Source: Paludibacter sp. UBA6032
GTDB lineage: Bacteria > Bacteroidota > Bacteroidia > Bacteroidales > Paludibacteraceae
NCBI GenBank assembly: GCA_002427885.1
Contig: DIZI01000032.1
Location: 1 to 64,000, forward strand
Direction: 5' to 3'
Length of the DNA: 64,000 bases
Part shown: positions 21,617-31,559 of the stretch, piece after piece
How positions within the stretch are numbered: position 1 is the first letter of the stretch
Layout of the letters: the number at the start of each line of letters is the position of its first letter
The notes under the pieces: model-generated
The model's database searches: none
What the model was told of the DNA's origin: nothing
What the model saw: the letters and a program-made list of their open reading frames with translations, nothing else
Position numbers and translations under genes: made by a program

Positions 21617-24499
21617 TTACCGGTTACAAACTCCGGCATAGGGGCAATACCGGCAAACTTTTGTGTTTTCGGTTTGAATGAATGCAAGTTCTGGATTGAA
21701 AATATCTTCCAGACAACCCGTAAGATGCTGCCGGAAGTCGGATTCGTAATTTTTGAAGTCGGTTACTGTTTCGTTGATATTTTTATCCGGTTTACAATGC
21801 AACTCTGTGTCAAAGCCTGCTTTAAACACATCACGCATATAGTAAATTCCCGGTGTCATTGGCCTTCCAAGCGCTTTATCCTTGTACAATATGCCATACA
21901 AAAAGGTCTGTAACACGAATTTCGGACGTTTATCCTTGTTCTGCTCAAATACTTCATCCAAATTTTTAAATTCCAGGGAGCCAATTCCCGTTTTGTAGTC
22001 GAGTATGCGGAGTCGATTATCCTTTTCGTCTATACGATCAATAAAGCCTTTTATATTCACGGTTTTAGAGCCATCTTCAATCGGAAACCGCAGATAGCAA
22101 CGTTCTTCAGAATTTATATACCTGAAAGGTGCATGCTGTTTGTCTGTCTTTAATACCTGTAAAACATATTTTTTGATTACTGTGGCTATCAGTAGATTAT
22201 TTCCTTCTAAAGCAACAATAGCCTTGTTTTTCTTTTTGAAATAATTTTCAGAGAATGCTATCGAAATCAGCCGGTCGATATGCAATTGATTAGCGATTAA
22301 AGCATCAAAATCGCCAGGTTGTATCATTATGCCTTTGTAAGGCTCATACATATTTTCCATTACAGCATGAAACAATGTTCCAAACATGTCGGCTTCAATA
22401 GTTTCCTTTACTTCGTCTATCTGCTCGACTTTTTCCACCTGTGTAAGGTAAAACTGTAAGGGACAATCGATATAACTGTTAATGGAACTGGCCGAGAGGG
22501 CGGGCATATTATCGCCTTCCTGCATAAATCGCTGCAGTTTTTCCATTACAGCCGGTGTTTTTTCTATTTTAATGGCCTGAGGACTTCCAAAACTAATATC
22601 GAATGAAATTACTTTATGCTGATATTTTACTCCGTAATGGTATTTTAACTGATGCATAAACCGACTCACTTCAGCAGTCTGTCCCGATTCCGAACGTGAA
22701 TCGTATAAAAAGAAAATCTTTTTAGCACGATGTATGAGTCTGTAGAAATTATAGGCTGTTATAGCATCCTGATGTTCAGTAGTCGGCAATTCAAAACCCT
22801 TACGTAGGTTATAGGGTATAAAACTGTTTATAGTGCTTTTTTGCGGAAAAATTCCTTCATTGAAAGATGTAATAATCAGATTGTCAAAATCCAACCCACG
22901 GGTTTCCAAAACACCCATAACCTGCAAACCATCCAAAGGTTCACCTACAAAAGGGATGGAGATACCGGCAGTCAACTGACGTGTCAACCGAACGAGCGTC
23001 TCAATGGTCATAGCTACGTCAACGGGTTTATCATTCATTATATCCGACATGCGTTTAATGGCAATATAATATTGATACAGAAAATCGCACTCCAATTGGA
23101 ATTTATTCGCCTCTTCGGATGCATGTTGCCAACCGTTTTGCAAGCTGCTGAGAATACACATAAGGTAATTTAAAAAAGTAGCGGTATTTGTTTGCGGACT
23201 AAATATGGCAGCCAGAATATCATTTTGTTTAAACTCATCGGCATCAACATAAATCCAGTTATTTCCGGCCATCCGTTTCAGTATGCTTTTGGCTTCTTCA
23301 TTGCATAGCAGGTTGATATATTGATGGTTTAGAATATTGGAAACATTTAAATGATAAAATGAAACCCGGTCATTTGAAACGCGCATCCGCTTTTGTAATT
23401 CGAAAATATGTTCTATCAACCCCGAAACCGGTGTGGTCTTGAGAGGAAAACCCATGGTAACATTAATTTTCCCGATATGCGTTGGCAAAGAATGAAGTAA
23501 AGGAATCAACAAACTTTCATCCGGCAATACGACTGCAGTTTTAATCCAGTTTTGATCCGGAGTATCCTGCGGGAAAAGTTGATTCAGAATGTTATAGGTT
23601 TGTTTAGCCTGACCGACAGCCGATGTAACGGCAATAAGTTCAATTTCTTTTTCCTGCAAAGACTCGATAATCGGTTCAATGGTATATTTAGACGGAAAAA
23701 CATGAATATTTTCGGCATAAAACAAGGAAGCCTGATTGTCGCTATCGCGCAATTCTGCTGCATCGTAATCCCAATAAAAATCGGCTTGTTCCCGTTTTTG
23801 CAGTTCACTGAAAAGAATTCTTTCACAAGGATTTAAAGCATTAAATCCGACAAAGACAAACTTTTTATTTTCCCAACCTGCAATTTCTTCTTTTGCGCGA
23901 AGACGGTCGGTTACTTCGCGACAAATCATACCTTCTGAACCGGCTTTCTCTGCAATCAGTTCGTCTCTGAACTGCTCATATATAGGAAACAGGACTTTCC
24001 ATGTGGAAATAAAATCTTCACGGGATTTCCCTTCTACAACAGGTATAAAGCTGTTCCAAAATTGACGTATAGCATCTATTTGCCGTTCCGAAAACACGTT
24101 AAATAGTTGATCAATCTGCTTAAGTTCAGTTATATTGGTAAACAATTGTCTGGCATCCACCCGGTATTTGTCAATATCGTCAAAATCTAAAAGTAACATT
24201 TCGCCCCAAAACACAAAAGTATCGAACGGTTCTTCTTTATTAATATGCTGTTTATAAATGTTGTACAACCGGAACAGCATCGTCAGACGGTCGGCAACCT
24301 GCCAGGCAGAAGCAGCGGCAAAACAATCATTAATAGTTATAATTTCAGGCGAAAAAACAGGTTTTTCAGCTATTTCAGAAACATAACGTTGAAAGAAGAG
24401 ACCTGCCCGACGATTGGGAAAGACGAAAGTAAAACCGTCAATGGCAGAACCATGCTGACTATAATAAGTTTCTGCAATACGGTGAAGAAATGAATTCAT
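21617..24499 (-). CDS. addB: AddB-like PD-(D/E)XK exonuclease
   Basis: The 960-residue protein has an N-terminal, apparently inactive helicase-like region starting with VFPNRRAGLFFQRYVSE. The C-terminal nuclease domain has FIDRIDEKDNRLRILDYKTG (Asp and Asp-x-Lys of the PD-(D/E)XK site, near residues 815-833). Four cysteines expected to hold the iron-sulfur staple are visible: one in DCPLQFYL near 677 and three in CRYCPYAGVC at the very end. This is the layout of AddB, which with AddA processes double-strand breaks for recombination. No addA gene lies next to it in this window. Confidence 0.85.
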   Translation of the reverse strand: MNSFLHRIAETYYSQHGSAIDGFTFVFPNRRAGLFFQRYVSEIAEKPVFSPEIITINDCFAAASAWQVADRLTMLFRLYNIYKQHINKEEPFDTFVFWGEMLLLDFDDIDKYRVDARQLFTNITELKQIDQLFNVFSERQIDAIRQFWNSFIPVVEGKSREDFISTWKVLFPIYEQFRDELIAEKAGSEGMICREVTDRLRAKEEIAGWENKKFVFVGFNALNPCERILFSELQKREQADFYWDYDAAELRDSDNQASLFYAENIHVFPSKYTIEPIIESLQEKEIELIAVTSAVGQAKQTYNILNQLFPQDTPDQNWIKTAVVLPDESLLIPLLHSLPTHIGKINVTMGFPLKTTPVSGLIEHIFELQKRMRVSNDRVSFYHLNVSNILNHQYINLLCNEEAKSILKRMAGNNWIYVDADEFKQNDILAAIFSPQTNTATFLNYLMCILSSLQNGWQHASEEANKFQLECDFLYQYYIAIKRMSDIMNDKPVDVAMTIETLVRLTRQLTAGISIPFVGEPLDGLQVMGVLETRGLDFDNLIITSFNEGIFPQKSTINSFIPYNLRKGFELPTTEHQDAITAYNFYRLIHRAKKIFFLYDSRSESGQTAEVSRFMHQLKYHYGVKYQHKVISFDISFGSPQAIKIEKTPAVMEKLQRFMQEGDNMPALSASSINSYIDCPLQFYLTQVEKVEQIDEVKETIEADMFGTLFHAVMENMYEPYKGIMIQPGDFDALIANQLHIDRLISIAFSENYFKKKNKAIVALEGNNLLIATVIKKYVLQVLKTDKQHAPFRYINSEERCYLRFPIEDGSKTVNIKGFIDRIDEKDNRLRILDYKTGIGSLEFKNLDEVFEQNKDKRPKFVLQTFLYGILYKDKALGRPMTPGIYYMRDVFKAGFDTELHCKPDKNINETVTDFKNYESDFRQHLTGCLEDIFNPELAFIQTENTKVCRYCPYAGVCNR

Positions 24500-24961
24500 A
24501 CGAACTGATATTTTACGAAGCTAAGCTTATTTTTCGAACTGCTAAATTACAGTTTTTTTTTGGAACCGAATCAATAAAACATCTGAGATGAATGAAAGAA
24601 AGTTGAACAAATCAGTCAGGCATTCTGTATACACTCAAACCAGTCAATCCAACCTGATCGGGAATTTAAATATGCAGGGAGAATCAGGATTATACATGAT
24701 TAAAAAAAAATAAGAAATCAGTTTCTTATGTTTACAATCGTAAATTTATCTCTTTATATTAACGTAATTATAGTAAAAACCATACATGCAGACTGAGTAA
24801 AAATACAACAGAATGTGCCATCATATAGTAACATAGGTAACATAGCAGATATGACATGAATACTATATACCGGAATAAACCGTTTTTTATCACAAGATTA
24901 AAAATCTCAGTAATTATATGTAAATTTGCCGTTGGAACTATCAATTAGTGCAGTTGAAAAT
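24500..24961. other. Divergent intergenic region
   Basis: About 460 bases between the addB start and the LysM gene start. It holds the LysM gene's promoter element at its right end. I see no other gene, RNA or repeat in it. Confidence 0.45.
24921..24928 (+). promoter_or_regulatory. -7 element upstream of the LysM gene
   Basis: TAAATTTG matches TAnnTTTG and ends 33 bases before the ATG at 24962. It overlaps the alternative upstream start at 24926, which is therefore unlikely to be used. Confidence 0.55.
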
Positions 24962-26764
24962 ATGAAAAAGAAGATATTCACGTTTATTTTTGCAGGATTT
25001 CTCCTGATTACACTCTCATTGTCCGGACAAAATAAAACGTATCCGATAAAAAAAATAAATGGAATCGAGTACTATATCTATACCGTACAAACCAGCGAAG
25101 GATTATATGCCATTGGTCGGAAATTTGATATTTCACCCGATGTAATAACTAAAACGAATCCTGAGATTGCAAACGGTTTAAAAAGCGGACAACAAATTCT
25201 GATTCCTATTCAAAATACTTATTCACCCAAAAAGGTGGAAGAAAAAAACAAAAACAACGATGCTGATCAGGAATTTACTGAATATAAAGTAAAGAAAAAA
25301 CAAACTCTTTTTGGTATTAGTCAGAAATTTAGTGTTAGTCAGGAAGATATTATCAAATACAATCCTGATATTGCAAATGGGTTACGTGAAGGCATAGTAT
25401 TGCTTATTCCAAAAGAAACAAAGAAAAGAAAAAAACAGGAGGCCCAAATTTCCAAATCAACAACACAAAATAATAGTCCGGCAGAAAATAAACGAAACGG
25501 AATACATGTGGTTCGTACACAAGAAACGTTATATTCAATAGCCAGACTTTATAACGTTAAAGTAATAGATATTATCCGACTAAATCCGGGTTCTTCTACC
25601 AAATTAACTGTTGGTACAGAGTTGAAAATACCAAAGACAGAAACAGAAGCCAATAAGGCAGATATTCTGAATAATCAGTTTTCAAACACTGACTCTTCCA
25701 AATCCGGTTCAGAAAAAAAAATAATCAGAATTGCCTTTTTACTTCCTTTTATGCTCGATCAGGATAAACCGGATTCGAATCTCGACCGTTTTCTTGATTT
25801 CTATTCAGGAGCGCTCATTGCCATTGAAAAAGCAAAACAACAGGGAATTTCTTCAGAGATATATACGTATGACACGGAAAAATCAGATGAAAAAATCACT
25901 GAAATTTTAAGTAAGCCAGAACTTAAAAAAATGGATCTGATTATTGGCCCGGCTTTTAGTAATCAGGTGTCGTCTGTGGCTGAATTTGCAAAAGAAAACA
26001 GAATAAACACTCTTATTCCGTTTTCGTCAAAAGTGCCTGAAATAGACAATAATTCTTATTTATTTCAATTCAATCCAGGAACCGATTTGGAGTTGAAATT
26101 TACTATTGATTTATTTAAGAAAAAGTACAACAAGGCAAATATCATTTTTGCCGAACTCCCGGGGATTAGTTCATTCGACGAAGGAAGGATGAAGTTTGAA
26201 GCATTGCAAAAAGCGTTTATTAAAGAACGGAAACAATACTCAAATATTAACCTGACTACTTCAGATGAAGCTGATTTTAAATCGGTTTTAAATAAAAAAG
26301 AAAAAAATATCATCATCTTCAATACAGATAAATATGCGTATATCAGTCCATTTATCAATCCAATAAAAGCAAATTCAAACAACTACGATATTGTACTTTT
26401 TGAACCCTATAATTGGAAAAATCAAAAAGATAAACTAGCTAAGAATATATATATTTCGCCTTTCAGGGATAATATTGATTCTATTAAATTGAAAGACTTT
26501 GATGAGTATTTTGCCCAATTTTTTTATAGCAGTGCAACAATAGATTCGCCTCGTTTTGATTTGTTGGGTTATGATTTATCATACTATTTTATTTCACTTA
26601 TAAACCGTTATCCTGCTAATTTTATAAACAAAGTCGAATCATTTGATTTATCGAAAACTATACAATCAATGCCCCGTTTCGAGCGTATATCAAATGAATC
26701 CGGCTTTATTAACAAACAACTTTATTTAGGCGAAGATAATACACAAAAACCAGATATTAATTAG
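24962..26764 (+). CDS. Periplasmic protein with three LysM domains and a ligand-binding fold
   Basis: The start at 24962 (MKKKIFTFIFAGFLLITLSLS) gives a clean signal peptide and agrees with the promoter position, giving 600 residues. Three LysM peptidoglycan-binding repeats follow, at about residues 37-85, 103-150 and 178-222 (for example YTVQTSEGLYAIGRKFDISP, EYKVKKKQTLFGISQKFSVS, VVRTQETLYSIARLYNVK). The rest, from about 245, looks like a type-I periplasmic binding protein (IRIAFLLPFML, DLIIGPAFSNQVSSVAEFAK). Wall anchoring plus a ligand-binding fold suggests a sensor or scaffold. The next gene begins 14 bases later and is probably co-transcribed. Confidence 0.82.
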   Translation: MKKKIFTFIFAGFLLITLSLSGQNKTYPIKKINGIEYYIYTVQTSEGLYAIGRKFDISPDVITKTNPEIANGLKSGQQILIPIQNTYSPKKVEEKNKNNDADQEFTEYKVKKKQTLFGISQKFSVSQEDIIKYNPDIANGLREGIVLLIPKETKKRKKQEAQISKSTTQNNSPAENKRNGIHVVRTQETLYSIARLYNVKVIDIIRLNPGSSTKLTVGTELKIPKTETEANKADILNNQFSNTDSSKSGSEKKIIRIAFLLPFMLDQDKPDSNLDRFLDFYSGALIAIEKAKQQGISSEIYTYDTEKSDEKITEILSKPELKKMDLIIGPAFSNQVSSVAEFAKENRINTLIPFSSKVPEIDNNSYLFQFNPGTDLELKFTIDLFKKKYNKANIIFAELPGISSFDEGRMKFEALQKAFIKERKQYSNINLTTSDEADFKSVLNKKEKNIIIFNTDKYAYISPFINPIKANSNNYDIVLFEPYNWKNQKDKLAKNIYISPFRDNIDSIKLKDFDEYFAQFFYSSATIDSPRFDLLGYDLSYYFISLINRYPANFINKVESFDLSKTIQSMPRFERISNESGFINKQLYLGEDNTQKPDIN

Positions 26765-26778
26765 TGAAAACAAATTTT

Positions 26779-27402
26779 ATGCATAAGCTGTATACATTCC
26801 TTTTTTTAGTCTTTTCATTTTCATTGTTTGCACAACCACGTTTAGCTCAATCTGAAAAGTATATTGGGTTGAATTTTGGAGTCACTGAATCAATGGTTGG
26901 TTTTAATCCATCAGTTAAGCAGGGTTTTTTAATGGGCTATAACGGGGGTTTTGTATACAGATATGTAGGCAATAAATATGTAGGCGTTCAGGCAGAACTC
27001 AATTTTTCTCAACGGGGCTGGACAGAAAAGTCGGGCTTATATACCCGCCAGTTGAATTATGTCGAACTCCCGTTTCTTTCACATTTTTATGTTGGGAATA
27101 AAAATCGTGTTTTTTTAAATATAGGACCTAAAATCAGCTATTTATTATCTGAAAAAGTGCTGAAGGATGGTACAACAGGTACCGATACTCAGCACGTAAC
27201 CCTTATTCAAAATCCTTTCGACTACGGACTTTGTGGTGGATTAGGATTTCTTTTCAACATAAAAGGAAATATTTTTCAACTCGATACACGGGTAAATTTT
27301 GGACTCAGCGATATTTTCTCGAATGACAAACGTGATTTTTTTGCTACATCAAACAACATGGATGCTTCGGTCAATCTGGCATGGATGTTGAAAGTTAAAT
27401 AG
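26779..27402 (+). CDS. PorT-like outer-membrane beta-barrel protein
   Basis: A GTG at 26764 overlaps the stop of the preceding gene, but the ATG at 26779 opens a proper signal peptide (MHKLYTFLFLVFSFSLFAQ), giving 207 residues. The mature part alternates beta-strands with aromatic ends (for example VGVQAELNFSQRGWTEKSG, LNYVELPFLSHFYVGNKNRV), the pattern of the PorT/outer-membrane-beta-barrel family. In Porphyromonas PorT is needed for type IX secretion, but many relatives have no assigned role. It probably forms an operon with the LysM protein. Confidence 0.75.
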   Translation: MHKLYTFLFLVFSFSLFAQPRLAQSEKYIGLNFGVTESMVGFNPSVKQGFLMGYNGGFVYRYVGNKYVGVQAELNFSQRGWTEKSGLYTRQLNYVELPFLSHFYVGNKNRVFLNIGPKISYLLSEKVLKDGTTGTDTQHVTLIQNPFDYGLCGGLGFLFNIKGNIFQLDTRVNFGLSDIFSNDKRDFFATSNNMDASVNLAWMLKVK

Positions 27403-27772
27403 TCTGCCATTTTCTGGAAAGTCAATTTCTCCATATTTTGAGTCAAATATTGCACTTATTTGAACGAAATTATTGAACAGGGAAGATCTCATTTTACTAT
27501 CTTTGTATTCAACGGAAATGATATCTTCCATATTAAAACAAATGAATGCTTTAAATGGAAAATATTTTTAAATTTCATTTATGAATTTTTGTGTTTTCTT
27601 CAAAAAAAATATGCATTATCTTTGGTCGACCAATTATTTTGTGAATGACTTATTCTAAAGTGATAATATTAATGGCATTACAATACTGCATCACAGAAAC
27701 AAAGAATCTGAAATACACATGTCAGACTACATCAAATTGTTGACTTGTGATAACTAACAAATCATTATTTAC
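27403..27772. other. Intergenic region in front of kduI
   Basis: About 370 bases with no supported gene. It contains two TAnnTTTG-type elements (27498-27505 and 27617-27624), which suggests either a long kduI leader or two start sites. Confidence 0.45.
27617..27624 (+). promoter_or_regulatory. -7 element upstream of kduI
   Basis: TATCTTTG matches TAnnTTTG. It lies about 150 bases before the kduI ATG. A second match lies at 27498-27505. Confidence 0.4.
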
Positions 27773-28615
27773 ATGAAAACAAATTATGAAATTCGTTACG
27801 CTTCACATCCTGAAGATGCAAAAAAGTACGAAACAGAACGTTTACGCAAAGAATATTTAGTAGAAAAAATCTTTATAAAAAATGAAGTCAATATGGTTTA
27901 CACTTTATACGACCGCTTGGTTGTTGGTGGAGCCATGCCTGTGGCAGAAGTGCTTACACTTGAAACAATCGATCCGTTAAAATCCGAATACTTTCTTTCA
28001 CGTCGTGAATTTGGAACATTTAATGTGGGTGGAGCCGGAAAAATAACGGTCGATGGTGTAATATTCAATTTAGGTTATAAGGAAGCCTTATACCTGGGTG
28101 CTGGTGACCGTAATGTCACTTTTGAAAGTATTGATGCCACAAATCCTGCAAAGTTTTACTTCAATTCAGCTCCAGCACACAAAACGTATCCTGATAGAAA
28201 AATTACAAAATCAGATGCCATTGTGATGGAATTAGGCTCGTTAGAAGGTTCTAATCATAGGAATATCAATAAAATGTTGGTATCTCAGGTATTGGAAACA
28301 TGTCAGTTGCAAATGGGTATGACTGAACTGGAGCCGGGAAGTGTATGGAACACTATGCCGGCGCACACTCACAGTCGACGTATGGAAGCCTATTTCTATT
28401 TTGAAGTTCCCGAAGGACAAGCTGTATGTCACTTTATGGGTGAACCTACTGAAACCCGTCATATTTGGATGAAAGGTGATGAAGCTGCCATCTCGCCCGA
28501 ATGGTCCATTCACTCTGCAGCTGCTACCAGTAACTATACTTTTATCTGGGGAATGGCCGGCGAAAACCTGGATTATGGAGATCAGAATTTTTATAAAAAT
28601 ACAGAATTGAGATAA
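27773..28615 (+). CDS. kduI: 5-dehydro-4-deoxy-D-glucuronate isomerase
   Basis: KduI isomerises 4-deoxy-L-threo-5-hexosulose uronate, released from pectin or glycosaminoglycans by lyases, to 3-deoxy-D-glycero-2,5-hexodiulosonate. The 280 residues match the family length. Diagnostic segments are FNVGGAGKITVDG, LYLGAGDRNVTF and the cupin metal site MPAHTHSRRMEAYFYF (His, His, Glu), with a later His in EWSIHSAAATSNYTFIWGM. kduD follows 110 bases later, the next pathway step, so they form a functional unit. Confidence 0.96.
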   Translation: MKTNYEIRYASHPEDAKKYETERLRKEYLVEKIFIKNEVNMVYTLYDRLVVGGAMPVAEVLTLETIDPLKSEYFLSRREFGTFNVGGAGKITVDGVIFNLGYKEALYLGAGDRNVTFESIDATNPAKFYFNSAPAHKTYPDRKITKSDAIVMELGSLEGSNHRNINKMLVSQVLETCQLQMGMTELEPGSVWNTMPAHTHSRRMEAYFYFEVPEGQAVCHFMGEPTETRHIWMKGDEAAISPEWSIHSAAATSNYTFIWGMAGENLDYGDQNFYKNTELR

Positions 28616-28725
28616 CAATTAAAATTAAAAATTTTTCAAGTTTTTCAATTCATCTAAGAAACAAAATATATTAATAACACTCCACCTGATTCCCCCATGG
28701 AATTATGGAGCTAAAAATAAAAAAA

Positions 28726-29505
28726 ATGAACCAATTTGATTTAACAGGGAAAATTGCTCTGGTAACAGGAGCGTCTTACGGAATCGGTTATGCTATTGCT
28801 TCGGGATATGCTAAAGCCGGTGCAACTATCGTGTTTAATGACATCAATCAGGAATTGGTGGATAAGGGAATTGCCGCCTATGCCGCCGAAGGAATGAAGG
28901 CATTTGGTTATGTTGCCGATGTCACCAATGAGGACCAGATTAATGCAATGGTTGCCAAAATTGAAAAAGAAGTCGGGAGTATTGATATTTTAGTAAATAA
29001 TGCCGGCATTATTAAACGTATCCCCATGGTGGAAATGACAGCTGCCGAGTTTCGTCAGGTAATTGATATAGACCTGAACGGACCATTTATTGTTGCAAAA
29101 GCCGTTCTACCAGCTATGATTGCTAAAAAAAGCGGTAAAATCATCAACATTTGTTCCATGATGAGTGAGTTAGGTCGCGAAACTGTTTCGGCTTACGCAG
29201 CAGCCAAAGGTGGTCTGAAAATGTTGACCAAAAATATCGCCTCGGAATATGGTGAATTCAATATTCAATGTAATGGACTGGGACCTGGATATATTGAAAC
29301 TCCGCAAACCGCTCCCATTCGTGTTCCGGGTCATCCATTCAACGAATTTATTATTGCTAAAACTCCCGCTGCACGTTGGGGAAAAACCGAAGATTTAGTA
29401 GGACCAGCCGTTTTCCTTGCTTCCAGCGCATCTGATTTTGTAAACGGGCACGTTTTATATGTTGATGGTGGTATTTTGGCATACATTGGCAAACAACCAA
29501 AATAA
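28726..29505 (+). CDS. kduD: 2-deoxy-D-gluconate 3-dehydrogenase / 2-keto-3-deoxygluconate-forming reductase
   Basis: KduD reduces the KduI product to 2-keto-3-deoxygluconate. The start at 28726 (MNQFDLTGKIALVTG) matches the family N-terminus better than the ATG at 28705, giving 259 residues. The nucleotide-binding motif TGASYGIG, the NNAGI motif and the catalytic Ser, Tyr and Lys around CSMMSELGRETVSAYAAAKG are all present. It lies between kduI and a DUF4861 lipoprotein on the same strand, with no promoter-like element in between. Confidence 0.93.
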   Translation: MNQFDLTGKIALVTGASYGIGYAIASGYAKAGATIVFNDINQELVDKGIAAYAAEGMKAFGYVADVTNEDQINAMVAKIEKEVGSIDILVNNAGIIKRIPMVEMTAAEFRQVIDIDLNGPFIVAKAVLPAMIAKKSGKIINICSMMSELGRETVSAYAAAKGGLKMLTKNIASEYGEFNIQCNGLGPGYIETPQTAPIRVPGHPFNEFIIAKTPAARWGKTEDLVGPAVFLASSASDFVNGHVLYVDGGILAYIGKQPK

Positions 29506-29536
29506 TTTATAATTCACAATTAATAATTATCTGATC

Positions 29537-30667
29537 ATGAATAAATTCACATTATCATTTTTTGCGTTACTCCTACTCGTTTCATGTAGCTCACCTAAAT
29601 TGACAATCGTTGTTTCAAATTCACTTGGAATTGACCGAAAGAGTGAAATGGTTGAAGTAAAAACGAATACTTTGACGGCAGACTTTCAAACAAAATCGTA
29701 CATTTTGAAAAACGATAAAAATGAAGAAGTAGCCTTTCAATTGATTTATGATGAAAATAAGAAACCGGAAACACTTATATTTCAGGTAGATGTCGATGCA
29801 AATAAAGAAGTTACTTATACTTTGAGTGAAGGAAAACCTGCTGAGGTAAAGCCAAAAACATTTGCCAGATTTGTACCCGAACGCAAAGATGATTTTGCAT
29901 GGGAAAACGATCTGGCTGCTTATCGGATGTACGGACCTGCTTTGGCCAACGAAAACCCCAGTAATGGTGTGGATTTATGGCTGAAATGCACGAATGATTT
30001 GATTGTAGACAAATTTTACGGTGATGAATTGAACCACGAAATCTCCTATCATGTGGATCATGGTCTGGGACTTGATTGTTATAAAGTAGCACATACCCTG
30101 GGTTGTGGTGGAATTGCACCCTATGCATCCGATTCATTGTGGATAGGAAACCATTACGATAGTTATAAAGTATTGGAAAACGGTCCATTACAATCAGTAT
30201 TCCAATTAACTTATGATTCGGTTAAAGTAGGTGATAATTATTACAAGCAAGAGATTACTATTACAACAAATGCAGGTTCAATGCTCAATAAAGGCGTTGT
30301 AAAATATACCGGTCCTGATCAAAATATGGAATTGGCAACCGGAATATATTTACATGATAAAATTGATAATTTGAAACAAAACATAGAAAATGGCACAAGC
30401 GGATATGCCGAGAATGCCGTTTCGGATGCAGGTGTTCCTGCCGGTCGCAATTATATTGGAGTATTTATTCCTGAAAAAGTAAATAATGTACGCACGAAAG
30501 ATGATCATGCATTAATGTTAAGCTCATACAAAGTGGGTGATACCTTTACTTACTATTTTGGTGGTGGCTGGAATAAATGGGGTTATCCTACAGATGATGA
30601 CTGGTTCAAAGCGTTGGATCACTTCAGCGAGATCGCTAAAAATCCGTTGAAAATTACTATAAAATAA
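29537..30667 (+). CDS. DUF4861 lipoprotein linked to uronate utilisation
   Basis: The 376-residue protein has a lipoprotein signal (LLLLVSCSSPK, Cys17). The mature domain matches the DUF4861 pattern as I know it: RFVPERKDDFAWENDLAAYR, MYGPALANENPSNGVDLWLK and YHVDHGLGLDCYKVAHTLG. Such proteins are recurrent in pectin and uronate utilisation loci of Bacteroidota. It follows kduD by 31 bases and is the last gene before a terminator. A role in binding or processing unsaturated uronates at the cell surface or periplasm is inferred from context only. Confidence 0.8.
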   Translation: MNKFTLSFFALLLLVSCSSPKLTIVVSNSLGIDRKSEMVEVKTNTLTADFQTKSYILKNDKNEEVAFQLIYDENKKPETLIFQVDVDANKEVTYTLSEGKPAEVKPKTFARFVPERKDDFAWENDLAAYRMYGPALANENPSNGVDLWLKCTNDLIVDKFYGDELNHEISYHVDHGLGLDCYKVAHTLGCGGIAPYASDSLWIGNHYDSYKVLENGPLQSVFQLTYDSVKVGDNYYKQEITITTNAGSMLNKGVVKYTGPDQNMELATGIYLHDKIDNLKQNIENGTSGYAENAVSDAGVPAGRNYIGVFIPEKVNNVRTKDDHALMLSSYKVGDTFTYYFGGGWNKWGYPTDDDWFKALDHFSEIAKNPLKITIK

Positions 30668-30685
30668 ATAACAGAATAATAATTC

Positions 30686-30717
30686 AAATCCCCGTTTCCA
30701 AATGGAAACGGGGATTT
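30686..30717 (+). terminator. Intrinsic terminator of the kduI-kduD operon
   Basis: AAATCCCCGTTTCC (30686-30699) pairs with GGAAACGGGGATTT (30704-30717) around a four-base loop, followed by ATTTTAG. It lies 18 bases after the DUF4861 stop. Confidence 0.85.
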
Positions 30718-30742
30718 ATTTTAGCTATTCACTGAAAATGCT

Positions 30743-30750
30743 TATTTTTG
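30743..30750 (+). promoter_or_regulatory. -7 element upstream of tsaB
   Basis: TATTTTTG matches TAnnTTTG, about 93 bases before the tsaB ATG. A duplicated AAATTGTAAATTC lies between, at about 30812-30840. Confidence 0.4.
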
Positions 30751-30843
30751 CGCCACTTTAATATCTGATTATTGTTGAATATCATTCACTCAATTCTGAA
30801 TCCGGATAATTCAATTGTAAATTCTTAAATTGTAAATTCAAAT

Positions 30844-31530
30844 ATGCTCATACTTCATATAGAAACCTCTACCAATGTTTGTTCCATAGCGTTAAGCGAG
30901 AATGGAACCTGTCTTTTTTCCAAATCGAATGCAGATGGCATGAATCACGCAGCATTGTTGAGTGTATTTATTGCCGAAGCAATGGAACTTTTAAAGACTA
31001 CTTCCAAAAAATTAGATGCTGTAGCTGTAAGCAGCGGACCCGGATCATATACAGGTTTGCGAATCGGAGCTTCTACCGCTAAAGGATTGTGTTACGGGCT
31101 GGATATTCCATTAATAGCAGTAAGTACGCTTAAGGTACTGACAACTCAGGCGCTGAGCGCTGTTGACCGTACTGAAAACGTTTTGTTTTGCCCCATGATA
31201 GATGCGCGACGGATGGAAGTCTATGCTGCATTTTACAATGCCAAAGGCGAAATTATACGCGAAATAGCTGCAGATATTATCAATGCCGGTTCGTATGCTG
31301 AAATACTGGATAAACACGTTGTATATTTCTTTGGAAATGGTGCTGAAAAATGCAAAACGACTCTCACCCACCCGAATGCACGTTTTATTGAGTATCTTGT
31401 TCCCTTAGCAGAAAATATGATTCCCCTGGCTGAAAAAGCGTACGCTGAAAAGAAATTTGAAGATGTGGCTTATTTTGAGCCATTTTATCTGAAAGAGTTC
31501 TATACTACAGCAACAAAGCTGAAAGAATAA
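30844..31530 (+). CDS. tsaB: tRNA threonylcarbamoyladenosine synthesis protein TsaB
   Basis: TsaB is the inactive partner of TsaD in making t6A37 on ANN-decoding tRNAs. The 228-residue protein begins LILHIETSTNVCSIALSENG, contains the conserved SSGPGSYTGLRIGASTAKGL and later CPMIDARRMEVYAAFY, all typical for the family. Length is normal. No tsaC, tsaD or tsaE lies nearby. It converges on a membrane glycosyltransferase-like gene 30 bases away. Confidence 0.93.
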   Translation: MLILHIETSTNVCSIALSENGTCLFSKSNADGMNHAALLSVFIAEAMELLKTTSKKLDAVAVSSGPGSYTGLRIGASTAKGLCYGLDIPLIAVSTLKVLTTQALSAVDRTENVLFCPMIDARRMEVYAAFYNAKGEIIREIAADIINAGSYAEILDKHVVYFFGNGAEKCKTTLTHPNARFIEYLVPLAENMIPLAEKAYAEKKFEDVAYFEPFYLKEFYTTATKLKE

Positions 31531-31559
31531 TCAATTCATTGTGATTTTCAAGTTATATT

